Below are positions 17,332-23,395 of a stretch of 64,000 bases of DNA, one piece after another. Under the pieces are notes generated by a model. It was not told the origin of the DNA and searched no databases. It worked only from the letters and a program-made list of their open reading frames with translations. The stretch is from JALZAH01 sp051000755 (GTDB lineage Bacteria; Actinomycetota; Acidimicrobiia; Acidimicrobiales; Palsa-688), in contig JBPCNZ010000108.1 in NCBI GenBank assembly GCA_051000755.1, positions 22,771 through 86,770 of the forward strand, read 5' to 3'. Position numbers and translations under genes: made by a program. How positions within the stretch are numbered: position 1 is the stretch's first letter; the number at the start of each line of letters is the position of its first letter.

Positions 17332-18045
17332 TCATGACGAAGCCCCGGTCGTCGACGTGGTGGTGGTGGCGCCGCCCGGGGCCGGTCGCAGCGAGGCGCA
17401 GGCGGTCAGTGCGGCATTGACGGTTGGGTTCGACCGGTCGAGGCCCCCCAGACCTCGGCCCCCGTAGCCCGGTCCGGCGGAGCCGGTGCTCGTCGACGAC
17501 GGTGCGGTTGGGGGCGGGACGGTGGTCGATGAGCCGACGGCGGTCGTCGTCGTGGTCCGGCTCCCTGGCGTGGGCAGTGTCACACCGTGCAGCTCGAGAC
17601 AGTTGCGGTAAGCGGCCGCCGCCGGGCTGGTGATCCGGTTTCCGCCGCCGAAGCCGGTCCCAGCCGGCAGCAGGCCCCGGCATGCCCGCAGGCCAGCTCG
17701 AACCTGGGTCTGGGTCACGCCGGCCGGAAGGGACGAAGGCGTGGCCCGGCCAGGGGCGCCACTCCCAGCCGGCGGCGAACCGCTGGCGCCTGGGCCCCCA
17801 GGTCCGCCAGGTCCGCCCGTTCCGCTTCGCCGACCTCCGAGGCGGGTGGCAGCCGACGCGGGGATGCCCTGCTTCTCCATGCACGACACGAACGCGGTCT
17901 GGCCTTTCACCGTCGTGGCCGTGGCCGACACCTTGGTGGAGCCCCCGCACGCAGCGGTCAGGCTGGCCAGGGTGACAGCGGCGAGGGCCAGGGAGCCCAT
18001 ACGGCCGCAACGAGGTCGGTGAACCCGAGAACTGGTTATCGGCAT
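17332..18045 (-). CDS. Cys-repeat lipoprotein of the export operon
   Basis: A 237-residue probable lipoprotein: a basic start, a hydrophobic stretch (LALAAVTLASLTAACG) and a lipobox ending in Cys. The mature part carries a loosely repeated motif around single cysteines, FVSCMEKQGIP, GLRACRGLLP, AYRNCLELHGV and ALTACASLRP, separated by Gly/Pro/Ser/Thr-rich linkers. Such four-cysteine repeats often pair into disulfides in secreted proteins. It is first in the operon ahead of the HlyD-type adaptor (31-base gap), ATPase and permease, so it may bind the exported substrate or be the exported factor. I do not recognise a named family. Confidence 0.65.
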   Translation of the reverse strand: MPITSSRVHRPRCGRMGSLALAAVTLASLTAACGGSTKVSATATTVKGQTAFVSCMEKQGIPASAATRLGGRRSGTGGPGGPGGPGASGSPPAGSGAPGRATPSSLPAGVTQTQVRAGLRACRGLLPAGTGFGGGNRITSPAAAAYRNCLELHGVTLPTPGSRTTTTTAVGSSTTVPPPTAPSSTSTGSAGPGYGGRGLGGLDRSNPTVNAALTACASLRPAPGGATTTTSTTGASS

Positions 18046-18165
18046 GCCACGAAGTAGAGACGCTGATCCTGGGTCTTCCCTGTGAGCCGCCTGGGATCAA
18101 CCTGAGACAGACCCCCCAGGGGTGAGGAGGCCGTCTCCTTGAGCGTCAATGATTTCAGAACGGTG

Positions 18166-18702
18166 CTACAACCAGCTGAGCCGGGCGGCTTCGACCTCGT
18201 CCCCGGGTCCGGTTGCCAATTCTCCGGCATGGACCCGTGCCAGCAGCCGACTCACTGCGTCGAGGATCTCCGGGACTGCGTCGCGCAACTGGCGGGCGTC
18301 GTCGGGCCCCACGCTGGCCGGGTCGAGCTGGGCCTGGTCGAGCAGCTTCGGCAGATCAGCGAGGGCTTCACCCAACCACGCCACCGGCTGGGCTGACAGG
18401 GCGGGATCGAATGACCGCTTGCCGGGCTCCCAGCCCCGAAACGCCGGGTGGTGGTGGGTCCGGTCGAACGACCCGGGCGGGCCGTCGGCCGTCTCGAGCA
18501 GATCGGCCCGCCACACTGGCCGGTCCACGGAGATGGGACGGGCGGCGTAGACGGAGCCGTCCGCTGAACCCGCCTCGAGGAGGCGGACCTCGAGGCGAAC
18601 GCCGCGCTCGGCGCCCTCCTGACCCTCATCCGGGGCGGGGTCGACAAAATACAGATCGCTGACCACCACACCGATCTGTTGGAAACCGAACATGTACAGC
18701 AT
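18166..18702 (-). CDS. Conserved protein of unknown function
   Basis: A 178-residue protein starting MLYMFGFQQIGVVVSDLYFVDP; the frame extends to 18819 but the upstream part is unlikely to be coding. It contains GVRLEVRLLE, a central SVDRPVWRADLLET and an aromatic FDRTHHHPAFRGWEPGKR patch, and then a helical C-terminus with AWLGEALADLPKLLDQA. No catalytic motif, signal peptide or helix is seen, so it is likely cytosolic. The third-position GC pattern supports real coding. The gap between it and the export operon (18046-18165) contains nothing I can name. Confidence 0.6.
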   Translation of the reverse strand: MLYMFGFQQIGVVVSDLYFVDPAPDEGQEGAERGVRLEVRLLEAGSADGSVYAARPISVDRPVWRADLLETADGPPGSFDRTHHHPAFRGWEPGKRSFDPALSAQPVAWLGEALADLPKLLDQAQLDPASVGPDDARQLRDAVPEILDAVSRLLARVHAGELATGPGDEVEAARLSWL

Positions 18703-18848
18703 GGGGACCGGCTCTCCCTTACGTCGAACTCGACCGATCAGCCTACGCCTTCCCCCGCCTGAGGCCACCGTCGGCAACTCGCCGCCGCCCCGGCCTGGGA
18801 CGAGTCGGGCCGCCCGCACATCTCGGCACGGTCTGGTAGACGTGGATC

Positions 18849-19819
18849 ATGGACTACGTATCTCTCGGTACCACCGGACTTCAGGTCTCGAGGATCTGCC
18901 TCGGCTGCATGAGCTACGGCGAACCCGATCGCGGCAATCATCCGTGGTCACTCGGCAAGGAGACGGCCGAGCCGTTCTTTCGCCAGGCGCTCGACGCGGG
19001 CATCAACTTCTTCGATACGGCCAACGTCTATTCGGCAGGCAGCAGCGAGGAGATCACCGGGCACGTCCTGTTGTCGATGGTGCCCCGCGACGAGGTGGTC
19101 ATCGCCACCAAGGTCCATGGGCGGATGCGTCCGGGGCCCAATGGCCAGGGTCTGTCCCGCCGGGCCATCCTCAGCGAGATCGACAACAGCCTTTCCCGGC
19201 TGGGCACGGACTACGTGGACCTGTACCAGATCCATCGCTGGGACTATGACACGCCGATCGAGGAGACCCTCGAGGCCCTTCATGATGTGGTCAAGGCCGG
19301 CAAGGCCCGCTACATCGGAGCGTCGTCGATGCACTCCTGGCAGTTCGCCCAGGCTCTTTACACCGCCGACCTCAACGGGTGGACCCGTTTCGTCAGCATG
19401 CAGAACCACTACAACCTCCTCTACCGGGAGGAGGAGCGGGAGATGCTCCCCCTGTGTGCCGACCAAGGCGTCGGTTCCATCCCTTGGAGCCCGCTGGCCC
19501 GCGGCCGCCTGGCCCGGCCATGGGCGGAGCAGACGTCACGGTCTGAAACCGACGAGTTCGGTCGCTCCCTCTACAGCGAGGACGACCGGTCGATCGTGGA
19601 CGCGGTGATCGATGTGGCCGACAAGCGGGGGATCGCCCCCGCCCAGGGGCGTTGGCGTGGCTGCTGGCCAAGCCCGTCGTCGACGCTCCGATCGTCGGCG
19701 CGACCCGATCGCACCATCTCGATGACGCCGTCGCCGCTGTCGACGTCAGGCTGGACGACTCGGAGATCGAATCCCTGGAGAAGGCGTACCAGCCCCACCG
19801 GGTGGCCGGCTTCCGCTGA
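18849..19819 (+). pseudogene. Aldo/keto reductase with a C-terminal frameshift
   Basis: The gene starts MDYVSLGTTGLQVSRICLG and carries aldo/keto reductase landmarks: the catalytic Tyr region FFDTANVYSAGSSEE, VIATKVHG, a DLYQIHRWD strand and QNHYNLLYREEEREM. After DKRGIAPAQ near 19647 the frame breaks. Adding one base gives the proper ending ALAWLLAKPVVDAPIVGAT and on to EKAYQPHRVAGFR with a stop at 19817-19819. Unshifted, the frame runs on as unrelated low-quality sequence to 20378. A one-base deletion in a G run (CAGGGGCG) explains it. It could be recent inactivation or a sequencing error at a homopolymer. The intact protein would be about 323 residues and NADPH-dependent. Confidence 0.8.
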
Positions 19820-19858
19820 TCGTGGTCGGTGGGTGCCGGCGGTGCCCGTCGCCGGCGC

Positions 19859-20014
19859 CGTGAACCGAACACACCGATCTGAGGCCGGTCGTGAACCAAA
19901 GATGCTGTCTGACAGTACATTCGGTTCGCGAGCGGGAAAGAACCGGTACAAGCGGTTCATGCCGGCTCCTCACCAAGCGCACTCATGTCGCACCCCCGGT
20001 GCAAGCGGTTCACG
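19859..20014. promoter_or_regulatory. Four GGTTCAYG/CRTGAACC boxes upstream of the hydrogenase locus
   Basis: In the 377-base gap (19820-20196) before the PadR gene, CGTGAACC occurs at 19859-19866 and 19890-19897, and its inverse GGTTCATG or GGTTCACG occurs at 19954-19961 and 20007-20014. The last two lie within a 22-base direct repeat (19943-19964 and 19996-20017) with two mismatches. Arrayed half-sites of this kind often bind a dimeric regulator. No gene is seen in this gap. A weak promoter-like TTGTAC, 17 bases, TAGGGT lies at 20119-20147. Confidence 0.4.
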
Positions 20015-20152
20015 CCGACCCCGCCGCCGGCACCCGCTCCAGGCGCCCCAGGCAGTGGAATGGGCCGCCCGCCCGTGGAACGTGGCACGGACCGGGACGC
20101 TTCCCGCAGTGATCGGCTTGTACCAATTCGTTCCGAAGCCTAGGGTCAAAAG

Positions 20153-20174
20153 TGAGGTCGACGAGCCGACCTCA
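20153..20174. promoter_or_regulatory. Palindrome just upstream of the PadR gene
   Basis: A perfect dyad TGAGGTCG, six-base spacer ACGAGC, CGACCTCA ends 22 bases before the PadR-family ATG at 20197 and overlaps the alternative GTG at 20152. PadR regulators usually repress their own operon by binding a dyad near the promoter, so this is a good autoregulatory operator candidate. It does not match the classical ATGT/ACAT PadR box. Confidence 0.5.
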
Positions 20175-20196
20175 AGACAGGGGGGAAATCAGAAAG

Positions 20197-20595
20197 ATGG
20201 CGCGCGGCGGAGAAGGCGACACTCCAACCGAACCTTGCCGGCCGACCTCTCATTTCAATCTCGCGGCCCCGCGCAACTTTCTCTATCCGGCCATCCTGCT
20301 TTTGCTGGGCGAAGAGGCCAGGCACGGGTATCGGTTGCTGGACGCGCTCCTCTCCCTCGGATTCGGTCCGGTGGATAGGGCCAGCGTGTACCGGGCCCTT
20401 TCGGAGATGGAGACAGATCAGTTCCTCCAGTCGTGGCGGGCCCCGGCAACGGCAGGCTCGCCTCGCCACGTCTACGGCGTCACCGATGCCGGCATGGTCG
20501 CTCTCCGAGGGTGGATGGCCGTCGTGGCCGAAGAGCGCGACGCTCTGGAGTCGGTGCTCAAGCGCTTCGATGTCATGCTCGGGGAGGAACGATGA
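20197..20595 (+). CDS. PadR-family transcriptional regulator
   Basis: A 132-residue winged-helix regulator: FLYPAILLLLGEEARHGYRLLDAL is the typical PadR helix 1-2 region, followed by RASVYRALSEMETDQFLQSW (recognition helix and wing) and RHVYGVTDAGMVALRGWM, then a short dimerisation helix. ATG 20197 is preferred to GTG 20152 because GGGGGGAAAT precedes it and the GTG overlaps a palindrome. Its stop overlaps the next ATG (ATGA), so it heads the hydrogenase maturation operon and is the likely local regulator. The inducing signal is unknown. Confidence 0.85.
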   Translation: MARGGEGDTPTEPCRPTSHFNLAAPRNFLYPAILLLLGEEARHGYRLLDALLSLGFGPVDRASVYRALSEMETDQFLQSWRAPATAGSPRHVYGVTDAGMVALRGWMAVVAEERDALESVLKRFDVMLGEER

Positions 20596-21356
20596 TGCCA
20601 ACGAAGACCTCCGGCGAACCGTCGACGGTCCCTGCCACGCCCGACGTCCTCGGCGGGCTGTCCGCCGATCTGGCCGATGCCGCCTTGGCGCTGGCCACCC
20701 ATTACGCCGCCGGGGCCACCCTGTGGTGTCACGCGCCCCAGTGGCCGGCCCACGCCCACCACGTGGCGGTGGAGTTCGTCCATCCGGTCATCGTTGGCAA
20801 GCGGGCCCTTCCCGCGGTGGTGGTTCCCGCCCACGAGCCGGTGGGATCCCTGCGGGTGTTGAGCCGGCCGGGTGATGTGCTCCTCGCGGTGGCCGACGCC
20901 ACCGATCCGACGGTGGCCGACACCATGCTCCGCGCCCCGGCTTGGGGCCTCGAGACCATCTGGATCGGCGCCGGCCCCCGGCCCCCGAGCGGCGCCGCCG
21001 ACCACCTCCTGTGGCTCGACGATGCCGGGGACCGAGCCCCCCACACTGGCGAGCTGGTCCTGCTCTACCACGTCCTGTGGGAGCTGACCCACGTGTGCTT
21101 CGAGCACCCCGGGCTGCTCGAGAGTCGACTCGACGAAGCCGCCTGTGCCGTCGATCCAGAGGCAGGGACCTGCATCACCTGCTCCGACGAGGGCCGGGTG
21201 GCCGAGGTCGTGAGCGTCGGGCCCGACTCAGCTGTCGTGCGGGCCGCCGGCCAGCTGGAGGAGGCGGACGTCACCTTGGTCGGGCCGGTGGGCCCCGGGG
21301 ACGTCGTCCTTCTTCACGCAGGCACAGCCATCTCCCGTCTCGGGGAGGATTCGTGA
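20592..21356 (+). CDS. Degenerate SIS domain fused to a HypC-like domain
   Basis: A 254-residue fusion. Residues 20-180 resemble a phosphoheptose-isomerase (SIS) fold: ALALATHYAAGATLWCHAP, AHHVAVEFVHPVIVG, PGDVLLAVADATDP, then LLYHVLWELTHVCFEHP. The usual sugar-phosphate-binding Ser/Gly loops are missing. Residues 193-254, TCITCSDEGRVAEVV, SAVVRAAGQ and GDVVLLHAGTAISRLGED, match the beta-barrel and C-terminal helix of HypC/HupF chaperones, with Cys194 or Cys197 standing in for the N-terminal Cys2. HypC carries the Fe(CN)2CO precursor with HypD, so this may be a second, internal-cysteine version for this hydrogenase. It is coupled to PadR upstream and precedes a stand-alone SIS gene. Confidence 0.75.
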   Translation: MMPTKTSGEPSTVPATPDVLGGLSADLADAALALATHYAAGATLWCHAPQWPAHAHHVAVEFVHPVIVGKRALPAVVVPAHEPVGSLRVLSRPGDVLLAVADATDPTVADTMLRAPAWGLETIWIGAGPRPPSGAADHLLWLDDAGDRAPHTGELVLLYHVLWELTHVCFEHPGLLESRLDEAACAVDPEAGTCITCSDEGRVAEVVSVGPDSAVVRAAGQLEEADVTLVGPVGPGDVVLLHAGTAISRLGEDS

Positions 21357-21422
21357 CTGCCGCCCGTCCGACCGCGCCGGCCGCTGCCGCCCGGGCAAGG
21401 GGCTGGGCGAGAGGACCGTCAC

Positions 21423-22079
21423 ATGGCGCCTGAGCAGACAGACTTCCTGTATCCCTTCATCGAAGGCGGCGAGCGGGACTCGCGTTCCCTGCTGACGGAT
21501 CTGGCCGCCTCGGCTGAGGCCAAAGCCGTGGAGAGCCTCCGGCTGCGCACCAAGACCCTGGCCGCCACCGCCGATCAACTCCAGGAGGCGGCGGAGGCCA
21601 TGGCGGCCCGATTCAACGCCGGCGGCCGGCTGTTCACCTTCGGCAACGGGGGAAGCTCGACCGACGCCGCCACCGTGGCCGACCTGTTCGCCAGCCCGCC
21701 GGACGGCACGCCCCTTCCTGCCCTCACGCTGGCCTGCGACGAAGCCATCCTCACCGCCCTGGGCAACGATGTCGGTTTCGACCTCGTCTTCTCCCGGCAG
21801 ATGATCGCCCATGCCCACCCCGGCGACATGGCGCTCGGGGTGTCCACCAGCGGCAACTCCAGAAACGTGGTCCTGGCCCTCGAGGAGGCCACTCGCCGGG
21901 AGGTGCTCACCCTCGGCCTGGTCGGCTACGACGGAGGCCAGATGGCTCGCTCCGATCTCGACCACTGCTTCGTCGTGGGCTCCGACAGCGTGCATCGCAT
22001 CCAGGAGACACAGGCGTTCCTGGTCTTCGACCTGTGGCGGCGGGTGCAGGCGGCCCGCCGCCCGAAAGGCAACGCATGA
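21423..22079 (+). CDS. SIS-domain (phosphoheptose isomerase-like) protein of the hydrogenase locus
   Basis: A 218-residue SIS-fold protein of the GmhA type, with both phosphosugar-binding loops intact: FGNGGSSTDAATVADLF and LGVSTSGNSRNVV. DLDHCFVVGSDSVHRIQETQ is the C-terminal helix region. GmhA converts sedoheptulose 7-phosphate to a heptose phosphate for LPS or nucleotide-heptose synthesis, but no other heptose gene is here. Position between the SIS-HypC fusion and hypE (ATGA overlap with hypE) argues for a hydrogenase-linked role, perhaps pairing with the degenerate SIS partner. GAGAGGA precedes the start. The actual ligand is unknown. Confidence 0.8.
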   Translation: MAPEQTDFLYPFIEGGERDSRSLLTDLAASAEAKAVESLRLRTKTLAATADQLQEAAEAMAARFNAGGRLFTFGNGGSSTDAATVADLFASPPDGTPLPALTLACDEAILTALGNDVGFDLVFSRQMIAHAHPGDMALGVSTSGNSRNVVLALEEATRREVLTLGLVGYDGGQMARSDLDHCFVVGSDSVHRIQETQAFLVFDLWRRVQAARRPKGNA

Positions 22080-23344
22080 CCGACACCGATCCCGGCCCCT
22101 CCGGGACCCACCCGCCCGATGCGGCCAACCCGGCCCCCGATGTCACCGACCCGGGGACCAGCGCGCCCGATGGCGCAGACCCGGGGACCGACCTGCCCCG
22201 GGCAAGGAAGCGGGCGGGGTTGCCGGACAGTCGGGGCAACGGCGCAGACGCGGAGGCGCGGGAGTCGGCCGTGTTGGAGCGGATCGAGAGGTTCCGGCGC
22301 CGGCGGTCCCGCCTGCGCGACACGATCGTCACCCTGGCCCATGGCGCCGGCGGCAAGTCCTCGGCGGCGCTGATCGACGAGGTCTTCCGGCCCGTGTTCG
22401 CCGATCTGGACGAGTCCGGGGCCGTGGTGGACATGCCGCTCAACGACGGGGCCCTGATGGAGCTGCCTTCGGGTGAGCGGTTGGCGTTCAGCACCGACTC
22501 CTTCGTTGTCAAGCCCCTCACGTTCCCGGGAGGATCCATCGGTGACCTGGCGGTCAATGGCACGGTCAACGACCTGGCCATGATGGGCGCCAAGCCGGCT
22601 TGGCTGTCGGCCGCCTTCGTCCTCGAGGAGGGTTTCGCCATCGACGAGCTGCGGGTGATCGCCGCCGACATGGGGACGGCCGCCGGGAAGGCTGGCGTCC
22701 GGGTCGTGACCGGCGACACCAAGGTCGTCAACCGGGGCGCAGCCGACGGGCTCTACGTGACCACGGCCGGTGTGGGCGTGGTCCCTGCGGGTCGCACCCT
22801 GTCGCCGGACCGGGTCCGTCCCGGTGACGTGGTCATCGTGTCCGGGACCATCGCCGATCACGGCATGGCGGTCATGCTGGCGAGGGGAGACCTCAATCTG
22901 GAAGCCGACATCCGTTCCGACACGGCCCCGTTGGGCGAACTGGTCGAACTGCTCTTCTCCGCCGCTCCCGGGACCCGGTGGTTGCGGGACCCGACCCGAG
23001 GTGGCGTCGGCACGGTGTGCAACGAGCTGGCTCGCGACGCAGGTGTCGCGGTCGTGCTGGACGAGGCCCGACTGCCTATCGACCCGGCGGTCAACGGAGC
23101 CTGTGACATGCTCGGCATCGACCCGCTCTACGTGGCCAACGAGGGGAAGTTCGTCGCCATCGTCGGTCCCGAGGAGGAGGAGGCCGCCCTGGCGGCTCTG
23201 CGTTCCCACCCCCTCGGCGCGGGTGCCGTCCGCATCGGCCAGATCAACGAGGACCCACCCGGCATCGTTGTCCTGCTCACGAGCTTCGGGGGGACCAGGA
23301 TCGTCGACATGCTCGTCGGCGACCCGTTGCCCAGGATCTGCTGA
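22076..23344 (+). CDS. hypE: Hydrogenase maturation protein HypE
   Basis: A 422-residue PurM/AIRS-like enzyme that dehydrates the thiocarbamate on its C-terminal cysteine to thiocyanate, the CN donor for the NiFe site. The chain ends PRIC, providing that cysteine. Family motifs include TLAHGAGGKSSAALID, the DMPLNDGALME and FSTDSFVVKPLTFPGG ATP-binding segments, GDLAVNGTVNDLAMMGA and RDPTRGGVGTVCNELA. HypE proteins are usually about 340 residues; the extra 70 or so at the N-terminus are low-complexity (DPGTSAPDGADPGTD) followed by an Arg-rich helix. The ATG overlaps the SIS stop. It works with HypF, 51 bases downstream. Confidence 0.93.
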   Translation: MTDTDPGPSGTHPPDAANPAPDVTDPGTSAPDGADPGTDLPRARKRAGLPDSRGNGADAEARESAVLERIERFRRRRSRLRDTIVTLAHGAGGKSSAALIDEVFRPVFADLDESGAVVDMPLNDGALMELPSGERLAFSTDSFVVKPLTFPGGSIGDLAVNGTVNDLAMMGAKPAWLSAAFVLEEGFAIDELRVIAADMGTAAGKAGVRVVTGDTKVVNRGAADGLYVTTAGVGVVPAGRTLSPDRVRPGDVVIVSGTIADHGMAVMLARGDLNLEADIRSDTAPLGELVELLFSAAPGTRWLRDPTRGGVGTVCNELARDAGVAVVLDEARLPIDPAVNGACDMLGIDPLYVANEGKFVAIVGPEEEEAALAALRSHPLGAGAVRIGQINEDPPGIVVLLTSFGGTRIVDMLVGDPLPRIC

Positions 23345-23395
23345 GTGCCGCCGCCCTCTCTTTCGCTGACGTTGTTCCGGCGGGGGCGCTGAGCG

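Noticed and set aside
20119..20147. Sigma-70-type promoter TTGTAC-N17-TAGGGT as a firm call
   Set aside because: The match to consensus is weak and such matches occur by chance, so it is only mentioned with the upstream boxes.
18849..20378. 509-residue aldo/keto reductase with a long C-terminal extension
   Set aside because: The sequence after 19647 is low-quality run-on; the proper family C-terminus is found in the next frame.
21423..22079. Heptose/LPS biosynthesis gene
   Set aside because: The fold matches GmhA, but no other heptose gene is present and the gene is embedded between hydrogenase maturation genes.
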